Assembly: GCA_938046755.1 (NCBI GenBank)
Contig: CALIXC010000006.1
Span: 1-14,539 of the forward strand
Direction: 5' to 3'
Length of the DNA: 14,539 nt
Origin: an uncultured Lautropia sp.
GTDB taxonomy: Bacteria; Pseudomonadota; Gammaproteobacteria; Burkholderiales; Burkholderiaceae_E
The translations under genes were made by a program, and so were the position numbers. Below, piece after piece: positions 7,989 through 14,539 of this stretch. The first letter of the stretch is position 1. Each line of letters opens with the position of its first letter. The notes below the pieces were generated by a model that was not told where the DNA came from, searched no databases, and saw only the letters and a list, made by a program, of their open reading frames with translations.

Positions 7989-8633
7989 TCAGGCTTCCTT
8001 GGAAGAGGATTCTCCACCTTTCTCGATGACGACATCGCCCCACTTCCTGAAGGGGACGCCACGAAGATGCCGGTACCATGGGAAAAAGATCAATAGAAGC
8101 CCGACGAAAGACAAAAAAAGGAACAACACTCCCATCGCCTGCTCCTTGAGAACCCTGAATTCGAAATACCCATCCACTTGCTCAGGCCACACCATGACCT
8201 CGTTTTCAAGCGTATTGATGGACCAGGCCCTCCACCCCCCTCGGCTTCGCACAAAATAGACGATGACATTCGAGCCACCCGAGAATGGTGGTCGGTGGTT
8301 CATGTCGAAGTTGAGGTAGCTGACAGAAACCTGCCTCCGGCCCATCACGGACAACAGGCATTTGCTGTCCAGCTCTCGATCAACAAAACGCACGGTGGAA
8401 ATGTTGCCTTTCTTCTCGACAGATTCCTTGCCGACAACCTTCAGGATGCATCCCTTCTGCTCATAAGACCCGGGAACCCCGATGACCCTCATCTGGGAGT
8501 TCCCGTATTGAGAGGACAAACATATCGATAAAATGAAAAGACACAAACAGGTCGGGAACAGGCAAGCCTTTACTCGATCGTAAGGCTTGAGACTCAAATA
8601 CAATGTCACGAGTTTCTTGATGTTCCGGAACAC
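7989..8633 (-). CDS. Orphan membrane protein with two helices around an extracytoplasmic domain
   Basis: I do not recognise this 214-residue protein. It has a basic N-terminus (1-22), a Cys-rich hydrophobic helix (about 23-41), a soluble region of about 125 residues rich in predicted beta strands (for example IVYFVRSRGGWRAWSI), a second helix (about 166-186) and a charged cytoplasmic tail ending in Glu/Ser/Lys. By the positive-inside rule the central domain faces the periplasm; its two cysteines (C62 and C92) could pair. The layout resembles DUF3592-type proteins, but I cannot confirm that. Hand counts of three 60-base lines gave 43-53% GC against about 72% in a sampled mrcA line, suggesting acquisition. 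The start is GTG with only a weak AGAG upstream; a start further in is possible. It is on the opposite strand from both neighbours. Confidence 0.72.
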   Translation of the reverse strand: MFRNIKKLVTLYLSLKPYDRVKACLFPTCLCLFILSICLSSQYGNSQMRVIGVPGSYEQKGCILKVVGKESVEKKGNISTVRFVDRELDSKCLLSVMGRRQVSVSYLNFDMNHRPPFSGGSNVIVYFVRSRGGWRAWSINTLENEVMVWPEQVDGYFEFRVLKEQAMGVLFLFLSFVGLLLIFFPWYRHLRGVPFRKWGDVVIEKGGESSSKEA

Positions 8634-9128
8634 GTCGTCTCTATATTCGTATTGACTGTACGTTCTGCACGAGCAGGCCTTACCATTCTAAAGGTGCCCA
8701 TATCGACAGGGGGCACCACGGTCAGCCGCCAGTCTCCACGCCCCTCCCCGCTTGGACTTGCCAGAACAGGGGTGTCCCTGTCACACCGCGACTCCATCCG
8801 GCCATGATCCGGCCTCGCCCTCAAAAGGAAAGCCTGGCCTGGGGTGCCAGCAGCTGAATCCGGCGCATCGCGGCGCCGCAAAGTAACCTGATATATTATC
8901 CCAAAATCTTCAGGGCTCTTGATCAAAGACAAGACGGCATTCCTCTGCCTTCTTCAAGATACGAGCCCTAACCGGCAGCGCGCGGAGACCCTCATTCCAT
9001 CGGAGTGAGCGATTCCTGCCGGAATCCTTTCCATCTAACCAGCGGGTCGTATTTCCCTGGGCAGGATGGTGCGTGGCTGCGGCCGAATATCCCGTGCGCG
9101 CCTCCTTTCCTTCCTTGAACCCCTCACC
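8634..9128. other. Intergenic region upstream of the TonB-dependent receptor, no convincing gene
   Basis: Divergent region between the orphan membrane gene and the receptor. Two minus-strand open frames (8606-8932 and 8910-9185) cross it, but they lack motifs and ribosome sites, overlap real genes and have mixed composition, so I do not call them. Visible elements are a short perfect hairpin ACAGGG-GTGT-CCCTGT at 8766-8781 and an A/T-rich patch around 8889-8910 holding GATATATTATC, a partial palindrome. The receptor promoter must lie here, but no good -35/-10 pair stood out on the plus strand. Confidence 0.5.
8890..8900. promoter_or_regulatory. A/T-rich partial palindrome, possible Fur-like operator
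   Basis: GATA-TAT-TATC within an A/T patch upstream of a siderophore-type receptor gene. Fur sites are built from GATAAT-like units in opposing orientation and often control such receptors. This site is shorter than a full 19-base box and lies about 230 bases from the receptor start, so the assignment is weak. Confidence 0.15.
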
Positions 9129-11417
9129 ATGAAAACGACGCATCACGGCAGCCATGCAGGCCGACCGCAGACCGCCTCTTCCCATTCGTCCCTCAGGCTG
9201 CCCAGCCTACTGCTGGCGCTTTCGTGCTCTCTGGGCGTGCTGATGGCACCGGCTGCCCATGCGCAGTCGGTCGACACCAACGACGCTGCCAAGCAGCCTG
9301 CCAACGCCCCCTCCGCGACCAGCACCGGCCAGCATGCGCAGCTGCCGACCGTGTCGGTACGGGATCACCAGGAAAGCCCCAATGGCCGGCTGGACATGGA
9401 CATCCCCAACCTGGCCGGCAGCCGGCTGGGCCTGACCGAGCGCGAGACCCCAGCCTCAGTCACGGTCGTGGACCGTGCAACCATCGAGACCCGCGGTGCC
9501 CGGGACACGCACGACATCCTGCACAGCATGCCGGGCGTGAGCACCAGCGCCACGCCGGGCGATACGCAGGTCCGGCAGCGGGGCTTTGGCAGCGCATCGG
9601 TCAACCAGACCTACAACGGCATCAACCTGCAGTACACCATCGCCACCCAGCCGGTGGACAGCTGGATCTACGAGCAGGTCGAGGACATCGCCGGTCCGTC
9701 GAGTTTCCTGTACGGGGCTGGCGGGGTGGGCGGCACCATCAACTACGTCACCAAGACGGCACAGCGCCGTGACAGCAGCGAGGTACAGGTGGGCTTGGGC
9801 AGCCGCAGCAAGCGCCAGGCAGCCTTCGGTCTGAACCGGCGGATTGCCGGTGATGGCAACGGCCAGGGCGATCATTACTGGCGCATCGACGTGAACCACG
9901 AACGCGGCGGCGAAGTGACCGACGACACCCGTGAGCACAGCAGCCAGGTGCTGACCTCGCTGCTGTCGGATCTGGGCGGTGGTCTGACGCACACGCTGGC
10001 CTATGAACACCAGCGCACGCGGGCACACCGCCCGTACTGGGGCACGCCGCTGAACCAGCCTGCCACCGGCGAGCTGAACGTGCTGGAGCGGCTGCGCTAC
10101 AAGAACTACAACAGCGCCGACGGCATGTTTGCCCAGCGGGTGCAGTGGCTGCGTTCGGTGACCGAGTGGAAGGCAAGCGACGCGCTGTCGCTGAAGAACA
10201 CCTTCTATGCCTATGATGCGCTGCGCGACTACCGCAACGTGGAAGTCTACGAACTGAACGCGGCGGGAACCGAGGTGACGCGTACCAACCCGCTGCTGCA
10301 ACGTCATGACCAGCGGGTGTACGGCAACCGCATCGACGGCACGCTGCGCCAGGACCTGGGTAGCCACCGCAGCGACTGGAGCTTCGGGCTGGATGTGTCG
10401 TTCAACCGCCAGACCACCTACCCGTCGTACAACGACGACTTCAAAAGCGTGGTCGATCCGGACCGCTTCGTGACCGAGTACTTCTACGACATCGAGGGCA
10501 TTCCGTCCCGCTATGACCCGAAGAACCGGCATCGCGTGGACACGGTGGCGGCGTACCTGGAGAACCGCACCGAGCTGACCCCGACCATCAAGCTGATCAC
10601 CGCACTGCGCCACGAGCGCGTGAAGCTGCACTACACCAGCTGGGATGATGCCGACGCAGCCGACGAACGCGACATCAGCCGCACCTACCACCCCACCACG
10701 GGCCGCATCGGCGCCACCTGGGACATCAGCCCGCAGGTGATGGTCTACGCCCAGTACGCCACGGCGGCCGACCCGGCCTCCGGCAACCTGGCAAGCGCCT
10801 ATTTCTCCAACATCTCTGACAACACCAAGCTGACCACCGGTCGGCAGCTGGAGATCGGCACCAAGCTGGACTTCCTGGACGGGCGGGGCAACGCAACGGT
10901 GGCGCTCTTCGACATCGAACGCAAGAACATCGCCTCCAGCAACCCGCTGAATCGGCGTGAGCGACTGCTGATCGGCAAGCAGCGTGCCCGCGGCATCGAG
11001 CTGAAGACCGGCATGCAGCTGACCCGGCAATGGAGCGTGCAGGGCAATGCCACCTATACCGACGCCGAGTACCGCAACTTCTATCAGGGCGATATCTCGC
11101 TGGCCGGCAAGGCGCCCACCAACACGCCGAGCACCATCGCCAATCTGTGGACCACCTATGCGCTGACGCCGAACCTGAGCGTGGATGCCACACTGCGCCA
11201 TGTGAGCCGCCTCTACGCCAACGCCCAGAACACGGCCTACTGGCCGGCAGCCACGCTGGTGGATTTGGGGCTGGAGTACCGGATCAACCGGCACCTGACC
11301 CTGAACGGTCACCTCGACAACGTGGCGGACAAGATCTACTCCGTGGATGTGGATGACCGGATGGCCGTGCTGGGTGATCCCCGCACCGTCTTCGTGTCCC
11401 TGAAGATGCAGTTCTGA
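9129..11417 (+). CDS. TonB-dependent siderophore-type outer-membrane receptor
   Basis: A 22-stranded barrel with N-terminal plug that imports an iron chelate across the outer membrane using TonB/ExbBD energy. From ATG 9129 it has 762 residues. The signal peptide ends at PAAHA|QS (cleavage about 45/46). A linker with LPTVSVRD may act as TonB box. The plug (about 102-208) carries RETPASVTVVDRATIE, SMPGV, VRQRGFG and the hallmark GPSSFLYGAGGVGGTINYVTK. The barrel contains many alternating strands and ends in VSLKMQF, with the terminal Phe needed for Bam-dependent insertion. There is no N-terminal STN signalling domain and no sigma/anti-sigma pair, so FecIR-type signalling is not indicated. No siderophore synthesis or ABC genes lie nearby, so the ligand is unknown. 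An upstream in-frame ATG at 9066 would lengthen the signal peptide implausibly. Confidence 0.93.
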   Translation: MKTTHHGSHAGRPQTASSHSSLRLPSLLLALSCSLGVLMAPAAHAQSVDTNDAAKQPANAPSATSTGQHAQLPTVSVRDHQESPNGRLDMDIPNLAGSRLGLTERETPASVTVVDRATIETRGARDTHDILHSMPGVSTSATPGDTQVRQRGFGSASVNQTYNGINLQYTIATQPVDSWIYEQVEDIAGPSSFLYGAGGVGGTINYVTKTAQRRDSSEVQVGLGSRSKRQAAFGLNRRIAGDGNGQGDHYWRIDVNHERGGEVTDDTREHSSQVLTSLLSDLGGGLTHTLAYEHQRTRAHRPYWGTPLNQPATGELNVLERLRYKNYNSADGMFAQRVQWLRSVTEWKASDALSLKNTFYAYDALRDYRNVEVYELNAAGTEVTRTNPLLQRHDQRVYGNRIDGTLRQDLGSHRSDWSFGLDVSFNRQTTYPSYNDDFKSVVDPDRFVTEYFYDIEGIPSRYDPKNRHRVDTVAAYLENRTELTPTIKLITALRHERVKLHYTSWDDADAADERDISRTYHPTTGRIGATWDISPQVMVYAQYATAADPASGNLASAYFSNISDNTKLTTGRQLEIGTKLDFLDGRGNATVALFDIERKNIASSNPLNRRERLLIGKQRARGIELKTGMQLTRQWSVQGNATYTDAEYRNFYQGDISLAGKAPTNTPSTIANLWTTYALTPNLSVDATLRHVSRLYANAQNTAYWPAATLVDLGLEYRINRHLTLNGHLDNVADKIYSVDVDDRMAVLGDPRTVFVSLKMQF

Positions 11418-11421
11418 CAAG

Positions 11422-11460
11422 AAAAGGGCCTGCTGGAATCGAATCCAGCAGGCCCTTTTT
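11422..11460 (+). terminator. Strong intrinsic terminator after the receptor, probably bidirectional
   Basis: Five bases after the receptor stop, 11422-11437 pairs perfectly with 11444-11459 (16 base pairs, GC-rich core GGGCCTGCTGGA, six-base loop) and ends in five T's. Read on the minus strand the stem is followed by TTTTCTTGTC, so it can also stop transcription from the convergent cytochrome c4 gene. Confidence 0.93.
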
Positions 11461-11487
11461 GTTGAAGCCCTTGTTGGGTTCCACCGC

Positions 11488-11507
11488 GCACCGGCGAAAG
11501 CCGGTGC
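11488..11507 (-). terminator. GC-rich hairpin after cytochrome c4
   Basis: GCACCGGC at 11488-11495 pairs perfectly with 11500-11507 across a four-base loop (GAAA on the plus strand, TTTC on the minus strand). It lies 18 bases beyond the cytochrome c4 stop on that strand. No T-tract follows, so it may protect the 3' end or cause pausing, with actual termination at the neighbouring 11422-11460 structure. Confidence 0.4.
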
Positions 11508-11525
11508 ATCAGGGGAAGCGACCGA

Positions 11526-12218
11526 TCAGTGCGCCTCGGAGCGCAGGCCGGCAATGTAGTCGGACACTGCCTTGATTTCGGGGTCGGTCATGCGGATGGC
11601 GATGGCCGCCATCGGGTGGTTGTTGGTGCGGGTGCCATCGCGGAAGGCCACCAGCTGAGCCTGGGTGTATTCGGCGAACTGGCCGTGAAGCGCCGGGTAC
11701 TGGGCCGGCATGCCGTCACCCGCTGGGCCATGGCAAGCGGCACAGGCCGGCACGCCTTTGCCCGGGATGCCACCCCGATAGATGTTGCGACCCAGCTCCA
11801 TGGATTCGGCATTGTGGGCTGCCGTGGGCTCAAGCTTCTGCGAGGCAAAGAAGGCCGCCACGTTGACCACGTCCTGCGGGCTGAGCTGGGAGGCAAAGGC
11901 GCCCATCACGGCATTGACGCGGGCAGCAGGCTTGTCGCCCTCACCGGGTGCAAAGTCCTTGAGCTGCTTGCGGATGTATTCCGCGTGCTGACCCGCCAGC
12001 TTGGGATTCTGGGGAATCTGGCTGTTGCCGTCTGCGCCGTGACAGGCGGCACAGACTTCCTCGACCGTTTCCTGGCCGGCCTTGAGGTCCGGCTTGAGCG
12101 GCCCTTCCTCCTTGGCGGCCTCCTGGGCCATGAGCGGGCCGGTGGCGCACAGCATCAGCCCGGCAGCCAGGCCAGCCAGCGCACGCGGCCGCAGGTACTG
12201 GGTCAGCCGCAGGGCCAT
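11526..12218 (-). CDS. Diheme cytochrome c4
   Basis: Periplasmic electron carrier with two tandem class I cytochrome c domains that typically donates electrons to terminal oxidases. From the ATG at 12218 it has 230 residues. The signal peptide is MALRLTQ... ending at PLMAQ (about residue 31). Heme 1 is CAACH (56-60) with likely axial Met105 in AVMGAFASQLS; heme 2 is CAACH (159-163) with likely axial Met203 in NNHPMAAIA. The two halves repeat the same CxxCH-YPxL/PKLxGQ-QL-F-M order, the mark of cytochrome c4. The frame stays open upstream to an ATG at 12308, but that would put 30 non-signal-like residues before the signal peptide; GGAAG nine bases upstream supports 12218. It diverges from engB, a conserved pairing. 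Confidence 0.94.
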   Translation of the reverse strand: MALRLTQYLRPRALAGLAAGLMLCATGPLMAQEAAKEEGPLKPDLKAGQETVEEVCAACHGADGNSQIPQNPKLAGQHAEYIRKQLKDFAPGEGDKPAARVNAVMGAFASQLSPQDVVNVAAFFASQKLEPTAAHNAESMELGRNIYRGGIPGKGVPACAACHGPAGDGMPAQYPALHGQFAEYTQAQLVAFRDGTRTNNHPMAAIAIRMTDPEIKAVSDYIAGLRSEAH

Positions 12219-12500
12219 GCCCGACACTTCCGTCGTCGCTGCCGTCTCTCGGCAATCACAGGCATCCTGCATGCCCAGTCGCGCTGCCATCGTTCCTGTC
12301 GTCCGCATGTTCCTATTGACCTACTCGTAGCTAGTTCAGGATCACCCAAGCATAGCGATGATGGGCCGACAAATCGTTGCGCCTGATCAAACTTTTTGCC
12401 CCCAGCCGCGTTGGCGGCAACCGTCCATCGGCCGGGAGCCAGGGCGGCCGGAACCACGACGGTCGGAGCCGGGCGCGCGAGTTTACGGGATAATGGCGGC
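12219..12500. other. Divergent cytochrome c4-engB intergenic region
   Basis: About 280 bases carrying the promoters of both neighbours. The segment 12305-12385 is the least GC-rich part and probably contains the cytochrome c4 promoter, though I found no convincing -35/-10 pair there. A short palindrome CTAC-TC-GTAG lies around 12321-12332. The remainder (12400-12480) is very GC-rich and shows nothing specific. Confidence 0.45.
12489..12494 (+). promoter_or_regulatory. Candidate -10 element directly before engB
   Basis: GATAAT (five of six to the -10 consensus) ends six bases before the engB ATG, so the predicted transcription start falls on or next to the start codon. No good -35 lies 16-18 bases upstream and no Shine-Dalgarno fits between. 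If used, the transcript would be leaderless. Confidence 0.35.
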
Positions 12501-13217
12501 ATGAGCATCCTGACGACCGCCCGCTTCGCCGACACGGTGGCAAAGCTGCCCCAGCTCGACCGGGCCAACCCCCATGGACTTCCGGAGGTGGCCTTTGTTG
12601 GCCGCTCCAATGCCGGCAAGTCTTCCTGCATCAACACCCTGTGCAACCAGAAGCGACTGGCCTTCTCCAGCCGCACGCCGGGCCGCACGCAGGCCCTGAA
12701 CCTGTTTGCCGTGGGCCCCGTCAAGCAGCCCGAGCCCCTAGGCTTCCTGGTGGACACGCCGGGCTATGGCTTTGCCACGGCCAGCCCCGAAGCCAAGCGG
12801 TCCTGGCAGGCGCTGGCCGGTGACTACATGACCCGCCGTCAGGCGCTGACAGGCATTGTGCTGATGGTGGACATCCGCCGTGGCCTGACCGATCTGGACC
12901 GGCAGCTGCTGGCCTGGATTCCCGGCGTGCTGCCGCTGGTCCTGGTGCTGACGAAGGCCGACAAGCTCTCGCGCCAGCAGGGCCTGGAGGTGCGCCGCCA
13001 GCTGCTTCAGGAAGCCATCATCCAGCAGCGGGAAGGGCCGGTGCTGCTGCAGCTCTTCTCGGCCCTGAACCGTACCGGTGTCGAGCCGCTGCGCGATGTC
13101 ATCGCCTGCCTGCTGGAAAGCGGCGCCCAGGACTGGCCAGCGCTGGTGGCCCAGGGGAACGGCCCCTATGCACCGATGCTGCTGAAGGAACAGGGCATGA
13201 TCCTGCATCCCGTGTGA
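12501..13217 (+). CDS. engB: Ribosome biogenesis GTP-binding protein EngB/YihA
   Basis: TRAFAC-class GTPase needed for 50S ribosomal subunit maturation, cytoplasmic. From the ATG at 12501 it has 238 residues. G motifs in order: G1 GRSNAGKSS (about 34-42), G2 region SSRTPGRTQALNLF with the conserved Thr, G3 DTPGYGFA (about 85-92), G4 TKADK (about 151-155) and G5 SALN (about 187-190). The open frame extends 35 codons further upstream to 12396, but that part is low-complexity, precedes the conserved MSILTTARFADTVAKLPQL start and contains the candidate -10, so 12501 is preferred. The C-terminus is about 20-30 residues longer than in shorter homologues, without a known domain. Confidence 0.95.
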   Translation: MSILTTARFADTVAKLPQLDRANPHGLPEVAFVGRSNAGKSSCINTLCNQKRLAFSSRTPGRTQALNLFAVGPVKQPEPLGFLVDTPGYGFATASPEAKRSWQALAGDYMTRRQALTGIVLMVDIRRGLTDLDRQLLAWIPGVLPLVLVLTKADKLSRQQGLEVRRQLLQEAIIQQREGPVLLQLFSALNRTGVEPLRDVIACLLESGAQDWPALVAQGNGPYAPMLLKEQGMILHPV

Positions 13218-13269
13218 CGGCACATTGACCTCAACCCGGGCTCGTCTGACCGAGTCGGACCGGGTACTT

Positions 13270-13292
13270 GGCAGGCATGCGCTCCGCCTGCC
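13270..13292. repeat. Inverted repeat between engB and hemB
   Basis: GGCAGGC at 13270-13276 is complementary to GCCTGCC at 13286-13292, with a nine-base spacer, in the 152-base engB-hemB gap. There is no T-tract. It could be a weak attenuator, an end-of-transcript hairpin for engB, or chance in GC-rich DNA. No clear hemB promoter was found in the gap. Confidence 0.3.
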
Positions 13293-13369
13293 CCGCTCGA
13301 CCATTGCGAAAGGCTTTTCCGGACGCGGTGAGTGCAGCGTTTCATCCGCCCCCCACCCTCTTCATCACC

Positions 13370-14422
13370 ATGAATCAGGACATCTCACACCCCAACACCA
13401 GTGCCAACCTGGGCTCCTTCCCCACCATCCGGATGCGCCGCAACCGACGGCAGGACTTTTCCCGGCGCCTGGTGCAAGAACATCACCTGCGCCCCGACGA
13501 TCTGATCTACCCCGTCTTCGTTCACGAAGACAACGGGGCGGCCACCCGCGAGCCCGTGCCCGTCGGCTCGATGCCGGGCGTGCATCGCTACACCATCGAG
13601 CAGCTTCTGAAGGTTGCCGAACAGTGCTTGGAGCACCGGATTCCGGTCATGGCGCTGTTTCCTGCCATTGCCAGCAATCTGAAGACTCCCGATGGCCGAC
13701 TGGCCACCGATCCGGAAGGCCTAGTGCCCCGTACCGTGCGTGCGCTGAAGGCCCGCTTCCCGGAGCTGGGCGTGATGACAGACGTAGCTCTGGACCCCTA
13801 CACCAGCCATGGTCAGGACGGTCTGATCGACGAGAGCGGCTACGTGCTGAATGACGAGACCCTGCCGCTGCTGCGCCAGCAAGCGCTAGTGCAGGCACAG
13901 GCCGGCGTGGACATCGTGGCACCATCGGACATGATGGATGGCCGCATCGGCGTCATTCGCCGTGCGCTGGAAGAATCGGGCTTCATCCACACGCAGATCA
14001 TGGCGTACTCCGCCAAGTATGCGTCGGCCTGGTACGGCCCGTTCCGAGATGCCGTGGGCTCGGCCGCCAACCTGGGCAAGAGCTCCAAGAAGACCTATCA
14101 GATGAACCCGGGCAACAGCGACGAGGCGCTGCATGAGGTGGCCCTGGACCTGCGCGAAGGCGCGGACATGGTGATGGTCAAGCCTGGCCTGCCCTACCTG
14201 GACATCGTGCGGCGGGTGAAGGACACCTTCAAGGTGCCCACCTTCGTCTACCAGGTAAGCGGCGAGTACGCGATGATCAAGGCCGCCGCCCAGAATGGCT
14301 GGATCGACGAGCGCGGTGTGGCGATGGAAGCGCTGCTGGCCATGAAACGCGCCGGTGCGAACGGCATCCTGACGTACTACGCGCTGCAGGCGGCAGACTG
14401 GCTGAAGGAACTGGAGGGCTGA
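13370..14422 (+). CDS. hemB: Delta-aminolevulinic acid dehydratase (porphobilinogen synthase)
   Basis: Cytoplasmic enzyme condensing two 5-aminolevulinate molecules to porphobilinogen in heme synthesis; 350 residues from ATG 13370. Schiff-base lysines are seen in MAYSAKYAS (K216) and MVMVKPGLPYLDIV (K271), with WYGPFRDAVGS and YQVSGEYAMIKAA as further family signatures. The metal-site segment reads DVALDPYTSHGQDG (about 138-151) with Asp in place of the zinc-binding cysteines, which places it in the Mg-dependent, Pseudomonas-type class. The frame is open upstream to 13268, but family members begin near the chosen Met, whose leader (CTTCATCACC) lacks a strong ribosome site. It follows engB in the same direction. 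Confidence 0.96.
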   Translation: MNQDISHPNTSANLGSFPTIRMRRNRRQDFSRRLVQEHHLRPDDLIYPVFVHEDNGAATREPVPVGSMPGVHRYTIEQLLKVAEQCLEHRIPVMALFPAIASNLKTPDGRLATDPEGLVPRTVRALKARFPELGVMTDVALDPYTSHGQDGLIDESGYVLNDETLPLLRQQALVQAQAGVDIVAPSDMMDGRIGVIRRALEESGFIHTQIMAYSAKYASAWYGPFRDAVGSAANLGKSSKKTYQMNPGNSDEALHEVALDLREGADMVMVKPGLPYLDIVRRVKDTFKVPTFVYQVSGEYAMIKAAAQNGWIDERGVAMEALLAMKRAGANGILTYYALQAADWLKELEG

Positions 14423-14491
14423 TGAGACTGCCCGCGGACGCCGCTGTCCGGATCCCTGGATGACGGTGCCTGGCGGGCGGCAGCGTCAGAG

Positions 14492-14539
14492 ATGAACGAA
14501 CAAGGGCAGCCGCCACCAACGGCAGCCCCCAATGAAAAA
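14492..14539 (+). CDS. Possible start of a further gene (partial)
   Basis: An ATG at 14492 opens a frame that runs to the window edge, giving MNEQGQPPPTAAPNEK. The Pro/Ala-rich, polar beginning would suit a disordered cytoplasmic N-terminus of a membrane or regulatory protein, but sixteen codons cannot identify it. It lies 69 bases after the hemB stop on the same strand. No strong Shine-Dalgarno is seen. It may not be a gene. Confidence 0.3.
   Translation, partial: MNEQGQPPPTAAPNEK

Noticed and set aside
7778..8062. Minus-strand open frame across the lysA terminator region
   Set aside because: It contains the lysA 3' hairpin, overlaps the orphan gene and shows no motif.
8766..8781. Short hairpin ACAGGG-GTGT-CCCTGT as a possible terminator or operator
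   Set aside because: Six base pairs only, no T-tract and no gene ending nearby; compatible with chance.
8606..8932. Minus-strand open frame of 108 codons upstream of the orphan membrane gene
   Set aside because: No motif or ribosome site, it overlaps the orphan's start, and its middle looks like translated spacer; it could be a relic, but I cannot support it.
9456..11420. A 654-codon open frame on the minus strand fully antisense to the TonB receptor
   Set aside because: It mirrors the codon structure of a GC-rich gene, has no recognisable motif or domain, and the plus-strand protein has a clear signal peptide, plug and barrel terminus.
1..14539. CRISPR arrays, tRNA or rRNA genes, insertion sequences, toxin-antitoxin or phage-defence genes
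   Set aside because: Looked for across the window and none seen: no regularly spaced repeats, transposase motifs, cloverleaf sequences or defence-type domains.

Overview
The window is a GC-rich proteobacterial chromosome segment. Its gene content and order suit the Betaproteobacteria, order Burkholderiales. The evidence is a pilMNOP cluster divergent from a class A penicillin-binding protein, a frataxin gene divergent from lptM-lysA, a cytochrome c4 gene divergent from engB, and hemB after engB. I would guess a Lautropia-like or other Burkholderiaceae-related organism, but the sequence alone does not fix the genus. Most of the window is conserved core housekeeping DNA, and I see no clear undescribed multi-gene system.

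Layout. Positions 1-2749 (minus strand) hold pilM, pilN, pilO and the first part of pilP, tightly coupled by 1-4 base overlaps. They encode the inner-membrane alignment subcomplex of the type IV pilus machine; pilP runs off the left edge. Positions 2750-3410 are a long divergent intergenic region with candidate promoters both ways. mrcA (PBP1A) runs 3411-5831 and converges with cyaY (5843-6187, minus). Across a short divergent spacer lie lptM and lysA (6250-7781), overlapping by four bases and followed by a hairpin.

Positions 7782-11525 look like an accessory block. It holds an orphan two-helix membrane protein of visibly lower GC on the minus strand, a 495-base stretch without a recognisable gene, and a TonB-dependent siderophore-type receptor on the plus strand ending at a very strong terminator. 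From memory, relatives carry cytochrome c maturation genes (resB/ccsA) between cytochrome c4 and lysA; here that place is taken by the receptor and the orphan. The right end is core again: diheme cytochrome c4 (minus), engB and hemB (plus), and the possible first codons of another gene at the right edge.

Functionally the window combines envelope biogenesis (peptidoglycan synthase PBP1A, meso-diaminopimelate decarboxylase LysA feeding lysine and depleting or balancing the peptidoglycan precursor pool, LptM for LPS-transporter assembly, and pilus alignment proteins) with iron and heme metabolism (CyaY, HemB, cytochrome c4 and the outer-membrane iron-chelate receptor). Gene functions are assigned from motifs I can read in the translations. 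Promoters and start choices are weaker inferences.
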